The notes under the pieces: model-generated
Database searches by the model: none
Seen by the model: only the letters and a program-made list of their open reading frames with translations
Told to the model about the DNA's origin: nothing
Assembly: GCA_945631445.1 (NCBI GenBank)
Contig: CALZCR010000139.1
Location: 1-5,475 of the forward strand
Length of the DNA stretch: 5,475 bases
DNA from: an uncultured Corynebacterium sp.
Lineage (GTDB): Bacteria; Actinomycetota; Actinomycetes; Mycobacteriales; Mycobacteriaceae
Direction: 5' to 3'
Position numbers and translations under genes: made by a program
Part shown: positions 1 to 5,475 of the stretch, piece by piece
How positions within the stretch are numbered: position 1 is the first letter of the stretch
Layout of the letters: every line of letters starts with the position of its first letter

Positions 1-49
1 CCTCCTGCTGATCGTGGGCGTGGCGGCTGGCGTCATGGGCGGCGGCCAT
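1..49 (-). CDS. N-terminus of a His-containing, probably copper-responsive protein (partial)
   Basis: Only 16 codons lie in the window, reading MAAAHDASRHAHDQQE before the edge. The ATG at 49 is chosen because GAGGAG (plus 55-60) sits 5 bases upstream, an excellent ribosome binding site. Three histidines in 16 residues, with no hydrophobic signal peptide so far, fit the metal-binding, His-rich N-termini seen on some copper-translocating P-type ATPases and related copper-handling proteins. The CsoR-type inverted repeat at 132-148, about 83 bases upstream on the same strand, points the same way. What is seen is the start, the RBS and the histidines; the copper role is an inference from the operator and family knowledge. 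Alternatives are a CsoR repressor, a copper chaperone or an unrelated copper-inducible protein. Sequence below position 1 would settle it. Confidence 0.6.
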   Translation of the reverse strand, partial: MAAAHDASRHAHDQQE

Positions 50-103
50 GGGATCTCCTCCTCTGCGGGGCGGGTGACGGCAAAGGGGACGGCGCTTCCC
101 CTG

Positions 104-131
104 CGTATGCGGTCGGCCCCACCCCCATCAA
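104..131 (-). promoter_or_regulatory. Candidate promoter of the putative copper gene
   Basis: On the minus strand TTGATG (plus 126-131) lies 16 bases before CATACG (plus 104-109). The -35 is a fair match and the -10 a weak one. Placed here, the -35 directly abuts the CsoR-type operator at 132-148, which is where a repressor could block RNA polymerase. An alternative -10, TATACC, lies within and beside the operator itself. The exact promoter is a guess; only its closeness to the operator is clear. Confidence 0.3.
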
Positions 132-148
132 ATACCCCTAGGGGGTAT
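132..148. promoter_or_regulatory. CsoR-type (copper sensor) operator
   Basis: The 17-base sequence ATACCCCTAGGGGGTAT is an almost perfect inverted repeat: ATACCCC, a central TA, then GGGGGTAT. G/C-tract arms bounded by ATA/TAT are the known form of operators bound by CsoR/RcnR-family sensors, for example in front of copper efflux genes in Bacillus and actinobacteria. When CsoR binds Cu(I) it leaves the DNA and the genes are expressed. Here the site lies between the stop of the 666-residue gene and a minus-strand gene starting at 49, so the latter is its likely target. Other members of the family (FrmR, CstR, RcnR) recognise similar sites, so copper is likely but not proven. No csoR gene is in the window. 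Confidence 0.7.
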
Positions 149-190
149 ATGTCGACGAGGTTCCCGCCCTACTCCGCCCCAGCCCCCGGC

Positions 191-2191
191 TCACCACTGC
201 GCCGGCAGCTGCGGGCTGATGCCACGGAACACGTCCTCGGCCTTGTCCACCGCCTCCAACACCCGTGCCCAGTCAAAGCCCTTCGGCAAGGCCCCCTCCC
301 CCATCCCCAACCGGTTCCACCACGGCTCGCCACCCCACTGCGGCGCCATGTCCAACCGCTGACACACCAGCGCGGCGGCCACCCGCAGCTCCCGCAACCC
401 CGCAGCGTCCACATCACCCTGCGCCTCCGCTGCCTCGTGAGCGCTCTCTCCCAGCCAGACTTTCGGGTACTGGCCCAAAAACAACGACGCCACGGCGACC
501 GCCACCGAAGAAAACGTCTCCGCATAGTCCTTCACGGACAACTGCACCAAGTACCAGTTCTCCCCCGGCGCCATCCGCGGCCGCGGCGGCACGTCCGGCC
601 GGGCGTCGGCCCCGGCCGACACGGAAAACGCACTGCCCTCCGGATCCACCGCCGGCGGCAACACCACCATGCCGATCCGCCACAGGTTCCGCAGATACTC
701 GATCCCCTGCCCGGAGACGCCGTAGGCCTCCCACCCCTGGTAACGACCGACATTCTCCTCCGAGGCGATCAGCCGACGGCTCCACTGCATCCGCTCCGCG
801 GACGCTGCAATCAACCCGCCCCAATCTGCATGATCCGGATCGACGGCCACCGCGTCGCAATCACGGAACACACTCGTCCCGTAACCCAACACCAACCCGG
901 TCGCACCCGCCACGACCCGGTACCCGCGCACCGACCACTCGAGCTCGCTGGCCCACACGCCGCGGGCGAGCTCGCCGACCTCACTGCCGGTCAACGACTC
1001 CAACGCCGACCGTCTCCCGGCCAGCTCCGCCACCTGCACCCCCAACAGCGCCGCGTCGTGCGGCGCCCACTGCGGGTTACCCGCCACGGTTTCGGCCGTG
1101 AGCCGTTCCGCGGCGCGCCGGGTCCCCTCATCCGTGTACAAGGAAAGAGCGGCGCCGACATACTCTCCGACGTCGGCCACCTCATCGTCGGTGAGCAGCT
1201 CGCGGCCGGTCCCCGGTTCCTCGGGAGAGGCTTCGCCCGACACCGTGATGGCGTCGTGGAACTCCCAGGTGGCGTCCTCGCCCCGCAGCACCGCCTCCAT
1301 GCATTCGGCGATGATGAAGACCACCGGCCACCGGACGGAACCGGTCACCGACACGGCTGGACCATGCAGATAATCCTCCACCCAATGGTCTTCGTGGTCC
1401 GGCAACCCCAGCCGGCAGGAGACCAGGTAGACGATGAGGCTGGATTCGATCCGCCAGGGCTGCAGTGGTGACAACCCTTCACCGTCTGGCTTCTTGACCG
1501 GCAGATGCGCCGCCACGACCTTGGTCAGGGCGTGCAGGATCGCCGGCATCACCTCCTCCGTGTCCGGGGGGGGCAGAAGGATCCGGTAACGAGACTGTGC
1601 TTCCCGGTCATAGGGGCTGGGCGCCATCGACGCAGCGGCGCCGCCATACCCGCGGGTCTGGATCTCGCTGACGACGTTGTCCGGGAGTTCTTCGGAGAAA
1701 TCGACGTAGACGCCGATGCGCCACAGCTGCGCGAGCAGTTCTCGCTCATAGTCGCTGAGACTCTCGCCCAGGTGCAGGTAATCGGGAGCCCCGCCTGCCG
1801 GGGCGGCGTGCCGGAGAAAGAACTCTTCTTGCCGGCCGGCGCTCTCCGCGGCGGGATCTCCCGCCCCCGGCCCCACGGGACGAACGTGCTCGGCCGCCCA
1901 CAAGGTCTTCTCGGCGCCGCGCTCCACGACTCGGATCGGCGGGGCCCCGGCGTGGGGCACGAAACCTTGGGCCAGCCATGACTGGGAGCTCTGGATGAGC
2001 GGGATCTCCGCGGCATGGCCTAATTCGATGACACAGTGCCGCGCGACCTGCACCGCGACGGACAGGGAGAACCGTGGGTTGTCCACCGCGTAGCGCAGAA
2101 TACGTCGCTCCACGTCCGGGTTCTCCTCAGCAGCCAGTGACTCACGGAGCTCAGCGTCAATGTTCGCGTACACCTCAAAAGCCCGTTCCAT
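191..2191 (-). CDS. Hypothetical two-module protein, 666 residues
   Basis: I do not recognise the family. The protein appears to consist of two diverged copies of a module of about 300 residues, roughly residues 1-306 and 356-659. Matching landmarks are an N-terminal helix pair (28-52 and 358-392), LWRIGVYVDF (156-165) against LWRIGMVVLP (503-512), and a C-terminal helical block with two spaced tryptophans (W270/W288 and W625/W641) ending in LRGED or FRGIS. The neighbouring 309-residue protein carries one copy of the same module; ELEWSVRGYR at 416-425 matches its ELEWSLYGAF. There is no signal peptide and no convincing membrane segment, and the protein is acidic, so it is probably soluble and cytoplasmic. 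The ATG at 2191 is preferred, or the adjacent GTG at 2194, because AGGGG lies at 2202-2206. A GTG at 2221 would fall inside a hairpin without an RBS. Existence of the gene is very likely; its function is unknown. Confidence 0.85.
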   Translation of the reverse strand: MERAFEVYANIDAELRESLAAEENPDVERRILRYAVDNPRFSLSVAVQVARHCVIELGHAAEIPLIQSSQSWLAQGFVPHAGAPPIRVVERGAEKTLWAAEHVRPVGPGAGDPAAESAGRQEEFFLRHAAPAGGAPDYLHLGESLSDYERELLAQLWRIGVYVDFSEELPDNVVSEIQTRGYGGAAASMAPSPYDREAQSRYRILLPPPDTEEVMPAILHALTKVVAAHLPVKKPDGEGLSPLQPWRIESSLIVYLVSCRLGLPDHEDHWVEDYLHGPAVSVTGSVRWPVVFIIAECMEAVLRGEDATWEFHDAITVSGEASPEEPGTGRELLTDDEVADVGEYVGAALSLYTDEGTRRAAERLTAETVAGNPQWAPHDAALLGVQVAELAGRRSALESLTGSEVGELARGVWASELEWSVRGYRVVAGATGLVLGYGTSVFRDCDAVAVDPDHADWGGLIAASAERMQWSRRLIASEENVGRYQGWEAYGVSGQGIEYLRNLWRIGMVVLPPAVDPEGSAFSVSAGADARPDVPPRPRMAPGENWYLVQLSVKDYAETFSSVAVAVASLFLGQYPKVWLGESAHEAAEAQGDVDAAGLRELRVAAALVCQRLDMAPQWGGEPWWNRLGMGEGALPKGFDWARVLEAVDKAEDVFRGISPQLPAQW

Positions 2192-2201
2192 CACGTGAAT
2201 T

Positions 2202-2206
2202 CCCCT
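2202..2206 (-). promoter_or_regulatory. Ribosome binding site of the 666-residue gene
   Basis: AGGGG on the minus strand lies 7 bases before the GTG at 2194 and 10 before the ATG at 2191. It decides against the more distant in-frame GTG at 2221. The two adjacent start codons cannot be separated from sequence alone. Confidence 0.6.
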
Positions 2207-2213
2207 GCTTTCT

Positions 2214-2230
2214 GTCGGCACGGCGCCGAC
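2214..2230 (-). other. Perfect 6-bp hairpin just upstream of the RBS
   Basis: GTCGGC and GCCGAC (2214-2219 and 2225-2230) pair perfectly around a 5-base loop. The hairpin ends 7 bases from the ribosome binding site of the 666-residue gene, so it could affect ribosome access. Such short GC-rich inverted repeats also arise by chance in GC-rich DNA. Confidence 0.35.
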
Positions 2231-2303
2231 GGCAAAACCTCCGGAGCCGTGTTCTCGGAGCAGACGTTCGTTCCGCTCTTTTTTCTGCCACCATTCCTTA
2301 CCG

Positions 2304-2335
2304 GAGATCTCGGTTCCTTCGGACCCGAGAGACTC
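2304..2335 (-). other. Imperfect leader hairpin
   Basis: The core 2309-2329 pairs eight of nine positions around a GAA loop on the minus strand (CTCGGGTCC against GGAACCGAG, one G/A mismatch). One more T-A pair and, after a small internal loop, GAG with CTC extend it to 2304-2335. It lies in the long leader about 110 bases before the start of the 666-residue gene. It has no following U tract, so it is not a simple terminator. Confidence 0.35.
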
Positions 2336-2519
2336 ACCCCGGTGCCATAGGCTCGTACGTGTTTCCCGCCAGAATACACTCGCCCGCGCGTGCCAAGCTG
2401 AGCAGGAGCTTTATCTTAAAAGAGGTGGGGCAGGCAAAAGCCCGGGCGCGCTACCCAGCCTCACCGCCGTCCCGGAAGTCCGCGTTCCTGCCCCGAAAGG
2501 CCGGCCCCAGAAAGTACAA

Positions 2520-2556
2520 AGCGGGTGCGCCACCTTGCCTCGGTGACGCACCCGCT
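2520..2556 (-). terminator. Probable terminator of the 309-residue gene
   Basis: AGCGGGTGCG (2520-2529) pairs perfectly with CGCACCCGCT (2547-2556). After one mismatch, CACC (2531-2534) pairs with GGTG (2542-2545) around a 7-base loop. In minus-strand RNA the stem is followed by UUUGUACUUUC, a moderate U-rich tract. It begins 27 bases beyond the stop codon of the 309-residue gene, the expected position. The interrupted U tract makes termination efficiency uncertain. Confidence 0.75.
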
Positions 2557-2583
2557 CCCGGCTCACTGCCGTGTGTTTCCAGA

Positions 2584-3513
2584 TCAGTCGTTGACTCCGT
2601 AACGGTGGCCGAGCAACAACCCTTCCACCGAGCCGGCGGCGTCGAACACCAACGCCCACCGCAGCGTCCCCGGAGCGGGAATCGACGGGGAGTCGAACCA
2701 CTGCGCGGCCGCCAGACCCGGGCGGACCTTCTGCCGCAGGCGACGTGCCGCCAACCAGGCGATCAGGTCCAGCTCCAGGTCGCTGGCGAGATCGCGGACG
2801 TCGATCTCCTCCTCGTCCTCGTCGCCTTCGAGGCCGCCCAGCAAGTGCAGGGCCGTGACCTCCGTGACCATCCCTAACAGCAGGCCCATCACGGCCTTCG
2901 GCGGGACCAGGGGGTTGAGGTCGTAGTGGTAGAGCACGCCGGAGCCGAGGTCTTCGTCCTCCGGTTCATCGAGGTCGAGGTAGCAAGGCACGTAGTCCGG
3001 CAGGCTGAAGTTCCACTGCACCAGGCCGTTGGCCTCGTAGAGTTTTCCGAACATGGCGCGCTCGCGTTCACCGACGCAACCGGCGAACTCGTCGAAGTCC
3101 GGGGTCTGGAACTCCGGTTCCCCGACGGTGCGCCACCGCACCGGGGCGATCAGCTCGTCGCGGGACGCGCCCGTGACGTCCGCGGCGAGGAACAACTCCA
3201 GGTCTTCTCCGTGGGATCCGGGCACGACGATCGGGCGCGCCGAAGGCCGGGGGAAAGCGCCGTACAGCGACCACTCCAACTCCGTGCGCAACGGGGTGCG
3301 GCACAGTTCGTCCCACATGCTTCTGACTGATATTTTCATGGGCCCATATCGTCGGGCCAACTGTTCTGCCGCGACCATGGCCTGGCACGCGGTCAGTTGA
3401 ACGTTTACAGCGGCGAATTCGAGCATCCATCGCTCCACCGCCGCCCGCTTGCTCCTACCCATGATTTGTTTTACTTCATAGGCGGTCTCGCGGAGGATTC
3501 GCATATCGCTCAT
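2584..3513 (-). CDS. Hypothetical single-module protein, 309 residues, related to the downstream 666-residue protein
   Basis: I do not recognise the family. The protein looks like one copy of the module seen twice in the 666-residue neighbour: an N-terminal helical block (22-55), ELEWSLYGAF (78-87), LYEANGLVQW (158-167), and a C-terminal block with W272, W286 and LLLGH. An acidic stretch lies at about 228-249. No signal peptide or membrane segment is visible, so a soluble cytoplasmic protein is expected. The start is uncertain. An ATG at 3543 gives ten more residues but overlaps the best -10 candidate (CATAAT, 3542-3547), so the ATG at 3513 is chosen; neither has a strong RBS. The first 65 or so codons are AT-richer, with ATA, TCA and AGA codons, unlike the GC-rich remainder. 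The gene is followed by a terminator at 2520-2556. Existence is likely; function is unknown. Confidence 0.8.
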   Translation of the reverse strand: MSDMRILRETAYEVKQIMGRSKRAAVERWMLEFAAVNVQLTACQAMVAAEQLARRYGPMKISVRSMWDELCRTPLRTELEWSLYGAFPRPSARPIVVPGSHGEDLELFLAADVTGASRDELIAPVRWRTVGEPEFQTPDFDEFAGCVGERERAMFGKLYEANGLVQWNFSLPDYVPCYLDLDEPEDEDLGSGVLYHYDLNPLVPPKAVMGLLLGMVTEVTALHLLGGLEGDEDEEEIDVRDLASDLELDLIAWLAARRLRQKVRPGLAAAQWFDSPSIPAPGTLRWALVFDAAGSVEGLLLGHRYGVND

Positions 3514-3541
3514 GGAGACTATTTCACCACATGGCAAGGAC

Positions 3542-3547
3542 ATTATG
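3542..3547 (-). promoter_or_regulatory. Candidate -10 element for the 309-residue gene
   Basis: CATAAT on the minus strand, in a locally AT-rich stretch, would start transcription near 3535 and leave a leader of about 20 bases before the ATG at 3513. No good -35 is visible at 16-18 bases, which is common in corynebacterial promoters. This supports the shorter start but is not proof. Confidence 0.3.
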
Positions 3548-3597
3548 TGTATGTGTTCGCAAAGCGGCTCTTTTCATGTCGCCCGCCAGGGCCCTTC

Positions 3598-3617
3598 TTT
3601 CCACCAAAAGGCGGAAA
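3598..3617 (-). other. Small hairpin between the GNAT gene and the 309-residue gene
   Basis: In minus-strand RNA UUUCCGCC pairs with GGUGGAAA (one G-U pair) around a UUUU loop. It lies about 40 bases after the GNAT stop. The U-rich run precedes the stem rather than following it, so it is a poor intrinsic terminator. The spacer 3548-3654 shows nothing else clear, and whether the two flanking genes share a transcript is open. Confidence 0.3.
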
Positions 3618-3654
3618 AAGGGGTCAACGAAAACTCGGACGGGGTTAGCGGCGG

Positions 3655-4131
3655 TCAGGCGAGCCGCTTCAGATACCAGGCGTCCATGGCCGAATGCTCT
3701 GACCCGGGCAGTGGTTGAGTCAGCGGCTTAAAGCCGTATTTCTCGTAGAGGGCGCACGCGGCCTCCAGCTTGTGCATGGTCTCCAAGTAGCAGTGCCGGT
3801 AATGCTCGGCGGCGAACGCCAGGGCCGTGTCCATGAGCTTCCTGCTCAGTCCCCTCCCCTGCACGTCGGGGCGCAGGTACAGCTTTTGGAGCTCGCATAC
3901 AGTGCCAGCGGCGCCGAACGGGGCTATCCCGACGCCGCCGACGACCTCCCCGCCTGTCTCGGCCACCCAATACTGCGCGGAAGACAGCCCGCGGTAGTGA
4001 GCGTGCAGATCATCCAGCTCCGGATCGAAGTAGGCGGAGCCGGGGACCGCCAAGTCATGGGCCTTCAGCGAATCCCTGATGATGGCCGCCACCGCCGCGT
4101 TGTCTTGTGCCCGTATCTCACGAATGATCAT
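3655..4131 (-). CDS. GNAT-family N-acetyltransferase, 158 residues
   Basis: The protein has the full GNAT fold and normal length. It would transfer an acetyl group from acetyl-CoA to an amine of an unknown substrate in the cytoplasm. Visible landmarks are the N-terminal MIIREIRAQD strand-helix, EVVGGVGIAPF (62-72) as the central strands, CELQKLYLRPD (79-89) followed by the acetyl-CoA pyrophosphate loop QGRGLS (91-96), and a C-terminal CYLETMHKLEAACALYEKYG segment (114-133). The CELQK-Y combination followed by YLET and LYEKYGF resembles a widespread small GNAT subgroup of unassigned substrate. The ATG at 4131 has GAAGG/GGGGG at 4136-4142 as a strong RBS and overlaps the stop of an upstream 84-codon frame by ATGA, which suggests translational coupling if that frame is real. 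Nothing in the neighbourhood indicates the substrate. Confidence 0.93.
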   Translation of the reverse strand: MIIREIRAQDNAAVAAIIRDSLKAHDLAVPGSAYFDPELDDLHAHYRGLSSAQYWVAETGGEVVGGVGIAPFGAAGTVCELQKLYLRPDVQGRGLSRKLMDTALAFAAEHYRHCYLETMHKLEAACALYEKYGFKPLTQPLPGSEHSAMDAWYLKRLA

Positions 4132-4382
4132 TCGGCCCCCTTCAGGTCTGTGCGCTTCATGGTAGAAGAAACGACGTCAGCTCCGGACCGGAGGGCATCC
4201 GATTCCCCAGGGTGGGCGATCATCTTCCCTCCCCGACTGCCCCAGCGCGGCAATTCTTCCGTCCTGCCCCGGGACTTTCCCCGGACCCGGTATTGCACGG
4301 GTTCCGTGCCGCCGATCCGCACGGTGGTCGGCGTGGCCGCCCTCGCGCGGCCGTAGTTCGCCGGGGAAATTTCCGCGATCAC
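4128..4382 (-). CDS. Possible small protein of 84 residues, coupled to the GNAT gene (doubtful)
   Basis: The frame starts with GTG at 4382, with GGGAG about 9 bases upstream and AGG 3 bases upstream, a mediocre RBS. It ends with TGA overlapping the GNAT start codon as ATGA, a typical arrangement for translationally coupled genes. Third codon positions are GC-rich in the first half and less so near the end. The product is basic and rich in Arg and Gly (for example RVRGKSRGRTEELPRWG) and has no hydrophobic core pattern, signal peptide or family that I recognise. It could be a real small protein, a decayed gene remnant, or just an open frame in a GC-rich leader of the GNAT gene. If it is not a gene, 4132-4444 is a spacer with no RNA class I can name; it contains the inverted repeats CTCCGGACCGGAG (4181-4193) and GGAAATTTCC (4365-4374). 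Confidence 0.35.
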   Translation of the reverse strand: MIAEISPANYGRARAATPTTVRIGGTEPVQYRVRGKSRGRTEELPRWGSRGGKMIAHPGESDALRSGADVVSSTMKRTDLKGAE

Positions 4383-4444
4383 CTACCTGAGCTCCCGCTG
4401 ACTTTCACCCGGCCGCGACCTACCCCACCCCCAGAAAGCACGAA

Positions 4445-4477
4445 ACGCTGCCTGGCACGTACAGTGTCAGGCAGCGT
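4445..4477 (-). terminator. Probable terminator of the DEAD-box helicase gene
   Basis: ACGCTGCCTG (4445-4454) pairs perfectly with CAGGCAGCGT (4468-4477); three inner pairs (CAC/GTG) follow one mismatch, around a 5-base loop. In minus-strand RNA the stem is followed by UUUCGUGCUUUC, a broken U tract, and it starts 24 bases after the helicase stop. In plus-strand RNA no U tract follows, so it acts for the minus strand. Confidence 0.8.
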
Positions 4478-4501
4478 CATCGCTGGTCAGGGGGCTAATC
4501 G

Positions 4502-5475
4502 CTAGTCGCGCCAGCCGCCACGACCACCACGGTCGTCGCGGTCGCGCCCGCCGCGGTAACCACCGCGGCCACCGCGATCGCCACCACGGTCACGGTCCCG
4601 GCCACCACGGTAACCGCCGCGATCGTCGCGGTCACGCCCGCCACGGTAACCACCGCCGCCACCACGGCCACCACGCTCACGCGGCGGGTGGGTTGCGTTG
4701 GCGTCGCGCTCAATGTTGATCAGCTGGCCGGAGATGCGGGTGTCGCTGAGACGGTCCAGCACGCCGCGGTCCAGGTTCTTCGGCAATTCGACCAGGGTGT
4801 GGTCGACGGCGATGGTGATGCGTCCGAAGTCCTTCGAGTTCAGGCCGCCTTCGTTGGCCAGGGCGCCGACGATGGCTCCCGGGCGCACGTGCTGGCGCTT
4901 GCCCACCTCGAGGCGGTAGGTCTCGAAGTCGCCGTCGCGGCGGTCACGGCCACCGCGGTCGCGGCCACGACGGTCGTCGCGGTCCCACTTGTCGCGGTCC
5001 TGACGGTCGCGGCGGTTGTCCTTCGGCGGTTCCTTCATCAGGAAGTCCGCTCCGGCCTGCGCCTGTGCGGCCAGGGCTGCGGCGACGTCCTCCATCGGCA
5101 CGTCCTTCTCCTCGGAGTAGGAACGGACCAGGGAACGGAAGAGTTCGAGCTGCTTGGATTCGAGCGCCTCGGTGATCGAGTCCGCGAACTTCTCTTTGCG
5201 GGACTCGTTGACCTCGTCGACGGTCGGCAGCGACATCTCCTCGAGCTTCGCGTTGGTGGCGCGCTCGATGGAGCGGAGCATGCGGCGCTCACGCGGGGTG
5301 ACGAACAGGATCGCCTCGCCGGAGCGTCCGGCACGGCCGGTGCGGCCGATGCGGTGGACGTAGCTCTCGGTGTCGTGCGGGATGTCGTAGTTGACCACGT
5401 GGCTGATGCGGTCGACGTCCAGGCCGCGGGCGGCGACGTCGGTGGCCACCAGGATGTCCAGGCGGCCGTCCTTGA
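4502..5475 (-). CDS. deaD: DEAD-box RNA helicase, DeaD/CsdA type, C-terminal part
   Basis: The gene enters from the high edge; about 323 C-terminal residues are present, so the N-terminal RecA domain with the Walker A and DEAD motifs is outside. Visible are motif V ([10 protein letters not shown], plus 5446-5417) and motif VI (HRIGRTGR, 5356-5333) of the second RecA domain. They are followed by a helical region, an Arg/Asp-rich linker (about 5017-4925), a DbpA-type RNA-binding domain (about 4921-4703) and an RGG/RD-rich tail (4681-4505). Proteins of this family use ATP to unwind or remodel structured RNA in ribosome assembly and mRNA turnover, often at low temperature, and the basic tail adds non-specific RNA affinity. 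Internal valine codons near the edge are not starts: the frame continues as [12 protein letters not shown] to the boundary. A terminator follows at 4445-4477. The symbol deaD is by family; other DEAD-box names are possible. Confidence 0.93.
   Translation of the reverse strand, partial: KDGRLDILVATDVAARGLDVDRISHVVNYDIPHDTESYVHRIGRTGRAGRSGEAILFVTPRERRMLRSIERATNAKLEEMSLPTVDEVNESRKEKFADSITEALESKQLELFRSLVRSYSEEKDVPMEDVAAALAAQAQAGADFLMKEPPKDNRRDRQDRDKWDRDDRRGRDRGGRDRRDGDFETYRLEVGKRQHVRPGAIVGALANEGGLNSKDFGRITIAVDHTLVELPKNLDRGVLDRLSDTRISGQLINIERDANATHPPRERGGRGGGGGYRGGRDRDDRGGYRGGRDRDRGGDRGGRGGYRGGRDRDDRGGRGGWRD
4505..4681 (-). repeat. Coding repeats for the RGG/RD tail of the helicase
   Basis: The last 59 codons are built from repeated units. 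[13 protein letters not shown] occurs twice and [12 protein letters not shown] once, separated by further RGG steps, ending in GGWRD. The DNA repeats nearly as well as the protein, for example the ggtaaccaccgc element found three times, so the number of units may change by slippage or recombination. RGG tails bind RNA and can promote condensates; this is family knowledge. Confidence 0.85.

Larger units (their letters stand above)
2207..2519 (-). other. Long spacer and leader of the 666-residue gene
   Basis: No convincing gene lies between the terminator at 2520-2556 and the start at 2191. A 62-codon minus frame (2379-2191) has an unlikely composition and no RBS, so I leave it out. The spacer holds an AT-rich patch at 2411-2421 containing TAAGAT (2413-2418), a reasonable -10 element with a poor -35. 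A second candidate pairs TTGGCA with TATTCT at too short a spacing (14). It also holds an FseI-type palindrome GGCCGGCC at 2499-2506 and two hairpins listed separately. If TAAGAT is used, the transcript has an untranslated leader of about 200 bases, long enough for regulation. No T-box or other riboswitch class was recognised. Confidence 0.4.

Noticed and set aside
14..1471. A 485-codon plus-strand frame opposite the 666-residue gene
   Set aside because: It is rich in Arg, Pro and His as expected for the antisense of a GC-rich gene, has no RBS or recognisable domain, and runs through the copper operator. The minus-strand gene explains the open frame.
2926..3330. A plus-strand 134-codon frame with protein-like composition
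   Set aside because: It lies entirely opposite the 309-residue gene, which has a homologous module next door and a matching terminator. No RBS or family supports the plus frame.
3329..3350. Inverted repeat GATAT...ATATC around the palindrome ATGGGCCCAT
   Set aside because: It is inside the coding sequence of the 309-residue gene and explained by its codons; there is no sign of an operator or recombination site function.
4212..4382. A stretch reading GGGGAAAGTCC on the minus strand, like the conserved start of RNase P RNA
   Set aside because: Only this short motif matches; the other conserved RNase P RNA elements are not found nearby.
4495..4713. A minus-strand frame with a very hydrophobic Val/Ala-rich product that looks like a membrane protein
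   Set aside because: It is a frame-shifted reading of the helicase RGG/RD repeat DNA; the periodic sequence gives repeated Val and Ala codons, so the hydrophobicity is an artefact.

Overview
The window comes from a GC-rich Gram-positive bacterium, most likely an actinobacterium of the Corynebacterium type. Three things suggest this: the base composition, GC-rich third codon positions, and a DEAD-box helicase tail that resembles corynebacterial DeaD proteins. The genus is an inference from protein style, not from a marker gene. Every gene I can support lies on the minus strand, so the window is described from high to low coordinates.

From 5475 to 4502 is the C-terminal part of a DEAD-box RNA helicase: motifs V and VI, a DbpA-type RNA-binding domain, and an RGG/RD-repeat tail. 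A strong hairpin at 4445-4477 follows it as a probable terminator. Next come a doubtful 84-residue reading frame (4382-4128) and, overlapping its stop by ATGA, a GNAT-family acetyltransferase (4131-3655).

The most interesting part is 3513-191. It holds two genes of unrecognised function, of 309 and 666 residues. By eye they are diverged relatives built from one module of about 300 residues, present once in the first protein and twice in tandem in the second. The 309-residue gene ends at a hairpin terminator (2520-2556). The 666-residue gene follows after a spacer of nearly 400 bp with several inverted repeats, so it probably has its own promoter and a structured leader.

At the low edge, an almost perfect inverted repeat at 132-148 has the form of a CsoR-class copper-sensor operator. 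It precedes a well-placed ribosome binding site and the first 16 codons of a His-containing protein that runs out of the window at position 1. This is probably the start of a copper-resistance unit, such as a copper P-type ATPase.

No tRNA, rRNA, CRISPR array or insertion sequence was seen. The genes do not form one obvious pathway. Terminators and long spacers split them into at least four transcription units: helicase; (small ORF) + GNAT, perhaps with the 309-residue gene; the 666-residue gene; and the copper unit.
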